A stretch of 64,000 nucleotides of DNA from NCBI GenBank assembly GCA_028564705.1, contig JAPXFQ010002620.1, positions 1,116,001 to 1,180,000 of the forward strand, in the 5' to 3' direction. This document shows, piece after piece, positions 55,085 through 64,000 of this stretch. How positions within the stretch are numbered: the stretch's first letter is position 1; the number at the start of each line of letters is the position of its first letter. Made by a program: the position numbers and the translations under genes. Source of the DNA: Apricaphanius iberus. Taxonomy: Eukaryota; Chordata; Actinopteri; Cyprinodontiformes; Aphaniidae. Under the pieces are notes generated by a model. It was not told the DNA's origin, did not search any database, and was given only the letters and a program-made list of their open reading frames with translations.

Positions 55085-55101
55085 AGATATACAGAAACTG
55101 A
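55085..55101 (+). CDS. Gene B probable terminal coding exon
   Basis: After the acceptor 'ttttctgacttctttttacag' a phase-1 entry gives only five residues (E-I-Y-R-N) and TGA at 55099-55101. The total coding length then is 4,239 bp, 1,413 codons, with no break. An alternative frame from the same acceptor (phase 0) would read 'RYTETDLEKSLLRSPPETK' and stop near 55190, but the upstream donor is phase 1. An unseen extra exon could reconcile that frame. The 3' UTR would extend to about 56085. Confidence 0.5.
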
Positions 55102-56060
55102 TCTGGAAAAGAGTTTGCTGCGGAGTCCACCAGAAACCAAGTTCTTTTATTCCTTCAGCTGTGTGTTAAATTTCCTTTGATTTATTTACAGGAAATAATT
55201 TTAAAAGAGAATTCCAAGAAAGAATTCAGCCCAGAATAGAAATTTCTTTTAGGCTGTGGGTTTAGAAAAAGTCTTACAAATCTTTGTCATATTAAAGCTG
55301 TCCCAGATAAATTTGTCTGTGATAAGACCAACAAACTTGTTGGGCTTAATTTAATGACTCACAGGTAAAACCTTTTGAATAATCTAGTTATGGACAGATC
55401 CAAAAAGCACAAACCACTCCTTAGAATGTTTTTGTGGTGGATCCTGGCTCAGTTCAGGGTTGTCCAACTGCTCTTTGACAGCCTCTGTACATGCTGCTCT
55501 GTAAAGCCCACATGCAATATATTCTCCTTATTATTAATTATTTGAGGCAGCTTTTATTTTCTAACTTAATCATCTGTGTGAAAATCTTTCTGCAGTACCT
55601 TCAGGATTTTTTTCTCTTGTATATAAATAAATACAAAGGTATTTGTGAAAGGCCAAATTTTTTTATTACTGTTTTATTGTTAGTAATGTTTTGAACATTA
55701 TTATTTGTTAAACTTATTAAACACAGCTGTTTGCTGAAGATGCATTAATTAAACATATAGTTCCATGTTAGAGTAGTACAGTCTCTTATTTGTAAGTATT
55801 GAATATTTTTGTGCATGAGTAGTAAATGGAGGCTTCACAGGTAAATATTGGAATGCATTCCTGTTTTTTGTTTTGTTTTTTTTATTATAAAAGCTTAATA
55901 TCCTGACAGATGTTTCAGCACAAAGCTGGAAGGGAGAAATTTCAAAGCACAGATGTAACAGTGTGAAGAGCTGGAATTTACCTTGTTTTTTTCACATTTG
56001 AATGTAACTTAATGACATGATTACCTGTTTGAAAAAAAATATTTGAATGCCTTTTCCAGT

Positions 56061-56066
56061 AATAAA
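56061..56066 (+). terminator. Polyadenylation signal, probably of gene B
   Basis: AATAAA in 'ccagtaataaaccatttc', about 1 kb past the proposed terminal coding exon, followed by T/GT-rich sequence. It lies 108 bp before a Tc1 element. Confidence 0.4.
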
Positions 56067-56173
56067 CCATTTCTACATTTTGGTTATTCAGTGCAGTTTT
56101 TTAATAACCAATATAAGTATGATTAGGCTATGGAGGACCAAAACCGACATAATTAAAAATAAAAGCAGAAATA

Positions 56174-57281
56174 CAGTGGCTTGCAAAAGTATTCGCCCCC
56201 CTTGAACTTTTCCACATTTTGTCACATTACAGCCCCAAACATGAATCAATTTTATTGGAATTCCACATGAAAGACCGATACAAAGTGGTGTAGACGTGAG
56301 AAGTGGAACGAAAATCATACATAATTCCAAATATTTTTTACATATAAATAACTGAAAAGTGGGGTGTGTGTAATTATTCAGAGGCCCATGGTGACTCTGG
56401 GAGAGCTCCAGAGATCTACAGTTCAGGTGGGGGAATCTGTCCATAGGACAACTATTAGTCGTGCACTGCACAACGTTGGCTTTTATGGAAGAGTGGCAAG
56501 AAGAAAGCCATTGTTAAAAGAAAACCAGAGGAATTCCCATTTGCAGTTTGCCACAAGCCATGTGGGGGACACAGCAAACATGTGGAAGAAGGTGCTCTGG
56601 TCAGATGAGACCAAAATACTAAAGCCATGTGTGGTGGAAAACAAGCACTGTACATCACTGAACACACCTTCCCCACTGTTGAATATGGTGGTGGCAGCAT
56701 CATCATCATGCTCTGGGGGTGCTTCTCTTCAGCAGGGACAGGTAAGCTGGTCAGAGTTGATGGGAAGATGGATGGAGCCAAATACAGGGCAATCGTGAAA
56801 GAAAACCTCTTGGAGTCTGCAAAAGACTTGTGACTGGGGCGGAGGTTCACCTTCCAACAGGACAACGACCCTAAACATAAAGCAGGGGAACAATGGAATG
56901 GTTTATAACAAAACATATCCATGTGTTAAAATGGCCCAGTCAAAGTCCAGATCTAAATCCAATCGAGAATCTGTGGAAAGATCTGAAAACTGCTGTTCAG
57001 AAATGCTGTCCATCTAATCTGACAGAGCTCGAGCTGTTTTGCAAAGAAGAATGGGCAATAATTTCAAGTCTGTAGATGTGCAAAGCTGGTAGAGACCCTA
57101 AAAGTCTGGCAGCTGTGATTGCAGCAAAAGGTGGTTGTACAAAGTATTGACTCAGGGGGCTGAATAATTACGCACACCCCACTTTTCAGTTATTTATTTG
57201 TAAAAAATGTTTGGAATCATGAAGGATTTTTGTTCCACTTGTCACGTGTACACCACTTTGTATCGGTCTTTCACGTGAAAT

Positions 57282-57291
<10 letters not shown>
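56174..57291 (+). mobile_element. Tc1-like DNA transposon, right end truncated
   Basis: The left end CAGTGGCTTGCAAAAGTATT follows TA at 56172-56173. The right part mirrors the left TIR region inward ('ACACCCCACTTTTCAGTTAT', 'CACTTTGTATCGGTCTTTCA') but stops at 'gaaattccaa', where a TA microsatellite begins (57284-57316). The outer right TIR is therefore missing. Internal deletion has removed the N-terminal half of the transposase. Confidence 0.8.
56385..57170 (+). pseudogene. Tc1 transposase relic, DD34E type
   Basis: Reading starts inside the protein at 'ELQRSTVQVGESVHRTTISR', then 'KVLWSDETKI' (first catalytic Asp). After a frame change come 'GGGSIIIMLWGCFSSAGTGK' and '[11 protein letters not shown]' (second Asp), and finally '[19 protein letters not shown]' (the Glu in PIENLW is the third catalytic residue). 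Stops and frameshifts at about 56630, 56830 and 56905 inactivate it. Confidence 0.85.
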
Positions 57292-57318
<27 letters not shown>

Positions 57319-57329
57319 GTTTTTCCTCT

Positions 57330-57800
57330 TTCTTAATACGTGCAGGCTGTCAAGAAAAATACATGTTTTGTTTTAATTTATTTTTACTCATTACATGCAT
57401 TTTTGTAAAATACGTTTTTTTCTTTTCCTAATACATGCATTACAATTGCAAAACAATACCTTTGTTTTTCCTTTTCCATGCATTTCTGTCAAGAAATTTT
57501 TATTTTTTTATTTTTCTTCTTTCGTGCATTTTTGTCAAAAAATATAAATATTTATTGCTTTTAATTTTCTTTATTATGTGCATTTCTCTCTCTCTGTATA
57601 TATATATATATATATATATATGTAAATATATATATTATTTTCCGTTGACATGCATTACTTGTTTTTACATTCCCTCGCTGTCTCTTTTTCCTTTACCGTA
57701 TTCATTTCTGCTTCATTATGCAAAAGAGGGCGGTCCTTCTTGGTCAAACTCCTCTACCATTGGTCAATACCCAGGAAGGAGCCGGATCCATAAGCAGAAT
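57330..57800 (+). repeat. Large inverted-repeat structure, left arm
   Basis: The outer part is an imperfect tandem array of roughly 60-bp units containing 'CATGCATTTCTGTCAAGAAA' or 'TGCATTTTTGTCAAAAAATA', with TA runs. The inner part contains 'CTCCTCTACCATTGGTCAAT'. The reverse complement of the whole order recurs at 60310-60780. Confidence 0.65.
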
Positions 57801-57844
57801 GATTACAAACCACGCCCCCAGTCGACTCAGGCTCAAAGCAACAT

Positions 57845-58054
57845 GGCCGCTGCCGGCCGGATATCTTCGAGCAGGAGAAGTTTTCAGAGGGCTTCTACCT
57901 CGGCTTCAACCCGTCAGTCAGCTACCCAGAGCCCTCCATTCAGACCACCCTCTATGATATTCCACTTCTTTTTTGCAGCTCCTCATTCAAATCTCTTGAT
58001 TTTTCTTCAATAGATCCAGCTCATCTACCAGATACTTCCTGTTTATTCTATTAA
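57845..58054 (+). CDS. Unrecognised coding-like segment inside inverted repeat
   Basis: A plus-strand frame (no ATG of its own) reads 'PDIFEQEKFSEGFYLGFNPS' and then 'YPEPSIQTTLYDIPLLF' to TAA at 58052-58054. AATAAA signals follow at about 58226 and 58240. Residue composition is protein-like, and it may be a last exon of a gene carried by the element or captured from the host. An overlapping frame starting ATG at 57843 also exists. No family is recognised. Confidence 0.35.
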   Translation, partial: GRCRPDIFEQEKFSEGFYLGFNPSVSYPEPSIQTTLYDIPLLFCSSSFKSLDFSSIDPAHLPDTSCLFY

Positions 58055-59438
58055 ACATTAAAGGATGGTCCAGCAAATGTTTATTCAGGTTCACCCTGTA
58101 TGTAAAAATATCAAATGAGCCACACAAGTATTCCATCTTTAATTATTTTGTCCTTTACTTTACCTATTGTTTTACATATTTAAATTGTTCAGTTAGCTTT
58201 ATGGTCATGTTAAAACCAGTTGTAAATAAAAATGTTTCTAAAATAAATTAGAGAGAATCTCTACTTGTTTCAGTTAGTTTATTCATATCAAATATAAAAC
58301 TAAACAACAAATATGACAAGAATAAACAGAAAAATGTTTTGTCCATCCAGTCTCTCCTCTCTCATCAGCCTCCCGTTGCTGTCTCATGTCTGAAACAGAC
58401 GAAATAAGGAAATACGGACTACAAAAAACAGTACAAAAAATGTAAGAAAATGTACATTATCTTGAGTAGTTAAATATTATTGGAATTATGGAATTTTTTT
58501 ATTTTTAGTCAGGTCTTTTGGTTTTGACATTCCCTGCAGGCCCATATTCTCAGAAATGTTACTAAAAACTGGGACAGAAAACAAGCAAAGAGGGGAAACA
58601 GGCAACTGTGTTAATCTGTGAAAGCAAGACTAGTTTTTATGACAGAACACAAGAGGAACTACAGTATACTGAGATCACAGGTTCTGTAATCTTTGAAGGT
58701 TGTTAAAACTGTACTGTAAGCACAATGTGAATAACTGGATTTATTCTACCTCCATCTACTCTGTCCATCAGATATGTTATTTTGGTCAGAGTCCTTCTGT
58801 CTCCCACCACCTGCACTGGATCCAGGGTGCATCCTAGAACAGAGCTGGCATTCCTGAGGAGTCTATCCAACCTGTTGTGTGATCTGGGCGTCTGCCTGTT
58901 TCAACATTAGCAGAGCTCATGCTTACTTTATTAAATTTGATTTCTAACAAAACATAAAGAATGTACATACGTCTGTGACCTCACATTACTCTGTAACAGA
59001 GATTTACAGGATCGAGTGTGCCTAAGCGTTGCTATGGGGATGTTCCCCTTGCCTCTCGTAGCTTAGCTTTAAATCATCCAACGTTATTAAGCTCAAAACT
59101 GATACCACATTGGACAAAAGTGGGTAATACTTTCTGGACATGCTTATATCTATTTTTATGAGTAAAGGATTAACTTCATTTTAAGTTGGCTTGCGTTGCA
59201 TTGAGTAGGTTGGCTCCGTCAACGACACTTGCGTTTCATACGGCAACGTACCAACGCATGCGTCACAGAAATTCAGCAAGCTGAGCTTTTGACGGCCCCA
59301 ACGCAGTTAACGCAGTGCGGCAACCAATCAGAGCGTCTCACTGCAATTATGTCACTATACACGTACCTTGAATGAAGCGCGGGTCCAGTGAAAACATTTT
59401 CTACAAACGCAGATTTAAAAAATCATAAATAACACTAA
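58055..59438. other. Interior of inverted-repeat structure
   Basis: It holds a LINE-derived piece at about 58735-58885 ('TCTGTCTCCCACCACCTGCA', 'TTCCTGAGGAGTCTATCCAA') and a possible minus-strand last exon at 58270-58395 (acceptor 'ttatttcgtctgtttcag' on the minus strand). Around 59190-59350 there is a 'caacg/gcgtt'-rich region. None is firmly assigned. Confidence 0.35.
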
Positions 59439-59654
59439 CCGAAGTCGGATGAACAGGCGCTCCTAAAGAGGAAAAGAGAACCTGTAGTCGTTGTCCTGGT
59501 AGGAGATTTAAACTCCAATGCGGCCGAGGAGGTCGTAAAATTAGGCGCGGGACAGACTGAAGTAGCACTGAAAGCGAACCTCATCCATAAGCAGCTCCTG
59601 GAGCAAATGGTTAAACTCCGCAAACCCAGAAGGCATCTGAATAATGGGCGCTGA
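59439..59654 (+). CDS. Coding-like segment, possibly from a DNA transposon
   Basis: A plus-strand frame with no start codon reads 'SDEQALLKRKREPVVVVL', 'EVALKANLIHKQLLEQMVKL' and 'RKPRRHLNNGR' to TGA at 59652-59654. The Lys/Arg-rich start and amphipathic end resemble C-terminal parts of small DNA-binding proteins encoded by Harbinger-like elements, but I cannot prove it. It lies inside the inverted-repeat structure. Confidence 0.35.
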   Translation, partial: PKSDEQALLKRKREPVVVVLVGDLNSNAAEEVVKLGAGQTEVALKANLIHKQLLEQMVKLRKPRRHLNNGR

Positions 59655-60309
59655 TGCACCCGATGTCAACGTTGTCCAGCTTTATCTAGCCAAGCCACTC
59701 TCTCGAAACGATCCACCATAGTTCAGAACGTACGGTAACAGAGGAAGCCCCGCCCATGCGTTGTTTTTTTCTCAGAAGCAGGCTATGGAAGCCAAAAAGT
59801 ACATACGCCAAACTTCATCCGTTGGATGAGTTGCTCGACGTATCCAACGGATGCGGTCTGAATGCAAGCGGTAGTGCAAGCGGGAGCTAGCACTAGCTAT
59901 AGCACGTGTAACACTCACTTAGAGCGTGTAGAGCTTCTCCTCCATGCTGGTTCTCACTCCACTGACTGCTTTACCCCCGACATAGCTGCTACTTTCCACA
60001 TGGTCAGATTTATAGAGGTTTTCTCCGTGTTTAATGCTCCTTTCTTCGGCCTGGAGGCCACGAACCTCCCTCTCCTTTTGTAGTTGTACTCCCCTACAAG
60101 TTTCACACAAAACCTAAAGTAACTTTTGCCTCCGGTGGAAAGTCAGCGTTTTTTCTCCATCAAAATTAGTTTTTAAAATTCACGGACATATGTTCGCTCC
60201 ATGGCGCATTTCGAATTAAATCAGAAAATAACTTTGATCCCTCCATGGACTCTCATTCATTTTTTTTGGCATTAGGGGACCCATGGACCGGAAGTAGAAG
60301 GGCACGACT

Positions 60310-60680
60310 CCCCATCCTGCTTATGGATCCTACTCCTTTCTGGCTATTGACCAATGGTAGAGGAGTTGGACCAATATATATGGTAAAGTAAAAAGAGACA
60401 AGGGAATGTAAAAACAAGGAATGCATGTATAAGGAAAAGGAAAAACAAAATATATATTTTTCTTGACAGAAATGCATGCAAAAGGAAAATGAAATTATAT
60501 ATATATATACAGAGAGAGAGAGGGGGACATAAAAATGCACGAACAAATATTTATATTTTTTGACAAAAATGTACAAAAGAAAAATTCAAAACAAAATATA
60601 TTTTTTTTCTTAACAGAAATGCATGTAAAAGGAATAGGAAAAAGCAATATATGTATATATATATATATATATTTTATATA

Positions 60681-60714
<34 letters not shown>

Positions 60715-60780
60715 TGACCACATGCACGTAATAAGGAAAAGGAAAAACAAAATACATGCATTTCTTTGCAAAAATGCTCC
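60310..60780 (-). repeat. Large inverted-repeat structure, right arm
   Basis: Reverse complement of 57330-57800: 'GGATCCTACTCCTTTCTGGC', 'ACCAATGGTAGAGGAGTTGG', then tandem units with 'CTTGACAGAAATGCATGC' and a long AT-alternating tract (60640-60714). Confidence 0.65.
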
Positions 60781-60994
60781 TCCACCTGTTCCAGAAAGCT
60801 TGGTTAACTTACCATGTGGTAAACCCTGAAGTCTTGGTTAATCAACCCAAAACCTCCTTAGCCAGAATAGGTTGGTTCCAGAAAACCTGATATGAATCTG
60901 GTTAATCAACCTGGTTAATCCTGAAACATAAAGACCCTCTCAATGGATCACAGAGTTCAAGAGTCACAAAGGAAACTGAAGAGAAAAAAAGGCC

Positions 60995-61135
60995 AGAATT
61001 CCTCAAAGAAGTGGAGTTGGGAGTACTAATGCTGACCTATGAGGAATTCAAACCAATCATTATGAAAAAAATTTAATAAAGCTAACGAAAGACTGTTGGC
61101 TTGGCAAAAAATAACAGTGTGTGTGAGTTTAAAGT
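60995..61135 (+). pseudogene. Myb/SANT-like DNA-binding protein fragment of Harbinger element
   Basis: The plus strand reads 'EFLKEVELGVLMLTYEEFKP' and then, after a frameshift in an A-run, 'NKANERLLAWQKITVCVS'. The 'L-TYEE-KPII' and 'R--AWQKI' pattern is typical of Myb/SANT-like domains of the accessory protein in Harbinger elements. Only one helix pair survives, and an insertion follows directly. Confidence 0.55.
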
Positions 61136-61260
61136 CCAACTCACCCCCTAATCAAAATTTTTTTTTGCTGATAAACTGTATAAATGAGTGTCTAATAGTA
61201 TGGTCTACATGTCTCTTAATTTTTTTTAGTACATTTGAATAAAAAAATATAATTTTTTTA
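61130..61260. mobile_element. MITE-like fragment related to 53445-53885
   Basis: 'GTCCAACTCACCCCCTAATC' and 'GCTGATAAACTGTATAAATG' match the reverse-oriented part of the insertion at 53445-53885. Its far end is not delimited. Confidence 0.45.
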
Positions 61261-62392
61261 ACAAAAAAACATCAGTGGAGTGCCATCTTCAGGTCAAAAC
61301 TTTACAGAATTTGAATAACAACATTCCTACTGGCTCAGCCTTATTGCAGACATCAGCCTTAAAAATACTAACTCTAAACAATCTTCCTTTTTATTTATTC
61401 TTTTTCTACCCCTTAGTCCCAGTTGAGGTCAAGTGGTGCTGGAGGATATAATATATAATTTAAACTTTGTTCCTGTATGTTGGATCTTTATTCAAAGTTT
61501 ACTTTCTTTTGCCACTAAATTGTTTAGATTAGAATATTAGAATAATATCTTATATTAACTTAGACATATATTGACCTTTAACTTAATTAGATTAGAAAAT
61601 AACTTTTTCTCAAGTCAAAATGAAACACAAAAAGATTTTCCAAAAAGGTAAGATGGAAATCAAATCATTATTGAAGAGATGTATGGCTACTAAGTATTTT
61701 TGTGCTTTCTTCCTATCATGTAGCTAATCAAAAGAAGGTTGGGGCCCATCTAACTGGGGGGAGGGGGGCACCAATATACCAATATTTTCCAATTAAACTA
61801 TTATTGTTGCCAGTAAATGGCATTTTAAAACACTTGGCAGTAGTCATTATTTCACAAGGCAGGATTATTTAATTTAGCTGCATAAAATGTGTTCTGTAAT
61901 CTTATTTGAAATACTCTTACATGTTACTCATTTGTCTGTGAAATAGTTTTTTGATTATTTGTAATATATAATGGGCTTTGTCCTACAGTTTTTGGTTGAC
62001 TAAATTAAAGTTATTTTGACAAAATATAGTATAATCTGTGCTGCCACGTCCACAAGATAGTCATTTAAAAGTTCACGCCATGCTCAGAACCTATCTGGAA
62101 CAAACTTACCCAGAACATAACCTGGTCCGGAGCAGGTTATGTTCAGATTAAGTTGCTATGGTTACTAACAATACTTAAAAGATACCTCCGTTTTTTGGAA
62201 CCGGAAGTTGAGTTTATTCACAAACTTACCCTTAAACTTATCTGGATATGTCACACAACTTTTCTTTCTGGAACGGACCTCAGGAGGACTGGAAATCTGA
62301 CTTCAATCAGTGAATCCTAACCCTGGTCCTCAAAAGACACTGGCCTGCATGTTTTAGAACTTTCCCTGTTTTAACCTAACTGATTCAGATGA

Positions 62393-63870
62393 GGGCTGCA
62401 CGGTGGCGCAGTGGTTAGCGCTGTTGCCTTGCAGCAAGAAGGTCGTGGGTTCGTATCCTGGTCCAGGGTCTTTCTGCATGGAGTTTGCATGTTCTCCCCG
62501 TGCATGCGTGGGTTCTCTCCGGGTACTCCGGCTTCCTCCCACAGTCCAAAAACATGCATGATAAGTGAATTGATCACTCTAAATTGTCCCTAGGAATGAA
62601 TGTGAGTGTGAATGGTTGTCTGTCTCTCTGTGTTGGCCCTGCAATATGGCGTTATTTATGAGTCTCATTCTTGAGAGAAGAGAGGGCCGTCCTGAGCGCA
62701 GACAAATATGTTTTGCAAGCACAAAAGTTAATGTTTGAGCAGATAATATTTTCACTCAGAGATAAATTTAATCTGAGCAAACAATAACCTATTTTGGGCA
62801 CACGAAATGCATTTCTGTGTGTGTTCAGATCTGTGCAGAGACACGACTAAAATTGCCTCTCGGGTTCACTTCTCTGCTCTCGCTCGGAGCCGCGTCTGTG
62901 CTCAATGCTGTCAACGCGCTCGCTCAACACGGTGCAATGAAATATTTGTGTCACTATTCCAACCAATCACAAGCCTCGGATAGCGTCATCCTGATTGGCT
63001 GCTTCGCAATCACAAGCCTTGGATAACGTTATGCTGATTGGCTGCTTCGCAGCTTCCTGACAACACTGTAAACGGTGGTTCACAGAGCAGTGCCGCTGAT
63101 GGGACCTGAAGGCAACAGGAATTCGTAGTCACTAAATTACGTTTTCGGTTAGTTTTATATTTTCTTAATATTACAAAAAGTATTCATTTATCACCGTCAT
63201 ATGACGGAATTCCAGGTGATTTGACATCTTGTTGGCTAATACAGGGAAACTGCCATCGGAACCGGTCATGACGGTGATAAATGAATACTTTTTGTAATAT
63301 TAAGAAAATATAAAACTAACCGAAAACGTAATTTAGTGACGAAGCTGCGAAGCAGCCAATCAGCATAACGTTATCCAAGGCTTGTGATTGCGAAGCAGCC
63401 AATCAGGATGACGCTATCCGAGGCTTGTGATTGGTTGGAATAGTGACACAAATATTTCATTGCACCGTGTTGAGCGAGCGCGTTGACAGCATTGAGCACA
63501 GACGCGGCTCCGAGCGAGAGCAGAGAAGTGAACCCGAGAGGCAATTTTAGTCGTGTCTCTGCACAGATCTGAACACACACAGAAATGCATTTCGTGTGCC
63601 CAAAATAGGTTATTGTTTGCTCAGATTAAATTTATCTCTGAGTGAAAATATTATCTGCTCAAACATTAACTTTTGTGCTTGCAAAACATATTTGTCTGCG
63701 CTCAGGACGGCCCTCTCTTCTCTCAAGAATGAGACTCATAAATAACGCCATACTGCAACAGACTGGCGTCCTGTTCAGGGTGTACCCTGCCTAACGCCTG
63801 ATAATTGCTGGGATAGGCTCCAGCTGCCCCGTGACCCTGAATTGGATAAGCGGTTAAGTGGATGGATGGA
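62393..63870 (+). mobile_element. tRNA-type fish SINE, split by a fold-back element
   Basis: The head GGGCTGCACGGTGGCGCAGT, with GGTTAGCGCTGTTGCC and GGTCGTGGGTTCG as box-A- and box-B-like stretches, and the body 'GGAGTTTGCATGTTCTCCCC' are those of a widespread teleost SINE. After the insertion the SINE resumes with 'CAGACTGGCGTCCTGTTCAG' and ends in GGATGGATGGA. A perfect 12-bp duplication TGATTCAGATGA flanks it (62381-62392 and 63871-63882). Confidence 0.9.
62645..63752. mobile_element. Near-perfect fold-back (palindromic) element inside the SINE
   Basis: The left arm (62645-63051 plus 63129-63204) is the reverse complement of the right arm (63266-63752). Within it, 62817-63026 and 63371-63580 translate identically. 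The left arm alone has an extra segment of about 77 bp (63052-63128), and a loop of about 60 bp separates the arms. The ends are TATGGCGTTATTTATGAG. A 6-bp duplication CTGCAA flanks the element (62639-62644 and 63753-63758); removing one copy restores the uninterrupted SINE. There is no transposase; the mirrored frames of 69 residues contain no domain. Confidence 0.9.
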
Positions 63871-63882
63871 TGATTCAGATGA

Positions 63883-64000
63883 TTGTAGGGTATTAAACGT
63901 TCTGGTTCTTTTAGGGGTTTTTGTGGCTGGCAAATACAAAGTACCTGCTTCAGGCAATCGTGATCACCACATGAAGTTAAAAGCCTGAAAGCTGTTAAAA
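63883..64000. other. Unassigned edge sequence
   Basis: It continues the host repeat into which the SINE inserted; no gene is visible. Confidence 0.4.

Larger units (their letters stand above)
60786..62279. mobile_element. PIF/Harbinger-like element, decayed
   Basis: The left edge 'TGTTCCAGAAAGCTTGGTTA' pairs with the right edge, whose reverse complement contains 'CGTTCCAGAAAG'. Inside are 'GAACATAACCTGGTCCGGAG' and 'CAGGTTATGTTCAG', a motif of a common fish Harbinger-type MITE. A Myb/SANT-like coding fragment (60995-61135) supports the assignment. The transposase is absent. Confidence 0.55.

Noticed and set aside
62393..62470. Functional tRNA gene
   Set aside because: The box-A- and box-B-like stretches belong to the head of a SINE with body, tail and target duplication; no tRNA cloverleaf was established.
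62817..63580. Two identical 69-residue frames on opposite strands as a duplicated gene
   Set aside because: They are the same sequence in the two arms of the fold-back element, without domain or splice signals.

Overview
The window looks like ordinary teleost fish nuclear DNA. It is AT-rich and intron-containing, and it is packed with fish-type mobile elements: a Ngaro-type tyrosine-recombinase retrotransposon, Rex3 LINEs, three Tc1/mariner elements, hAT and PIF/Harbinger MITEs, a tRNA-type SINE and an L2-like fragment. No bacterial, organellar or viral gene block is visible. Species cannot be named from the sequence alone.

Two multi-exon genes can be assembled from splice sites and frame continuity. 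Gene A is on the minus strand (start codon 36512, stop 17377). It has five coding exons that sum to exactly 640 codons. Exons 2 to 5 each carry one C-x2-C-x14-H-x4-H zinc finger preceded by an 'EYLM-D/Y' type motif, resembling the finger of SPINDOC. Every intron is phase 1, so the finger exons are symmetric modules. Gene B is on the plus strand (start codon 46143, probable stop 55101). Its 3.1-kb main coding exon and a second exon together carry six dispersed copies of a basic motif of the form K-R-E-Y-W-R-x-K-K-R-E-Q-R-A. A late exon carries one more finger of the same type as gene A, again flanked by phase-1 introns. The genes are arranged head to head, with GC-rich presumptive promoters near 36.5 kb and 43.7 kb. 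They look like members of one local family of nuclear proteins; the function is inferred only from the finger type and basic composition.

Layout. 1-2.5 kb: 3' half of a Ngaro-like element with a split direct repeat enclosing a minisatellite. 2.9-4.5 kb: mariner-like element with very long terminal inverted repeats. 4.85-5.6 kb: nested fish repeats. 7.0-10.06 kb: Rex3 with a 9-bp target duplication and a deleted reverse-transcriptase core. 10.3-12.9 kb: diverged tandem repeat of about 740 bp period. 13.4-17.3 kb: non-coding apart from a possible alternative last exon and a fold-back MITE. 17.4-36.6 kb: gene A, whose first intron holds a 6-kb CATC-rich minisatellite and a recent 835-bp tandem duplication. 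39.1-40.6 kb: Tc1 relic. 41.9 kb: hAT MITE. 43.6-56.1 kb: gene B. 56.2-57.3 kb: Tc1 relic. 57.3-60.8 kb: a large inverted-repeat structure with coding-like segments inside. 60.8-62.3 kb: Harbinger remnant with a Myb/SANT-like fragment. 62.4-63.9 kb: a SINE split by a near-perfect 1.1-kb fold-back element.

The very long open frames between 28 and 33.4 kb are minisatellite translations, not genes.
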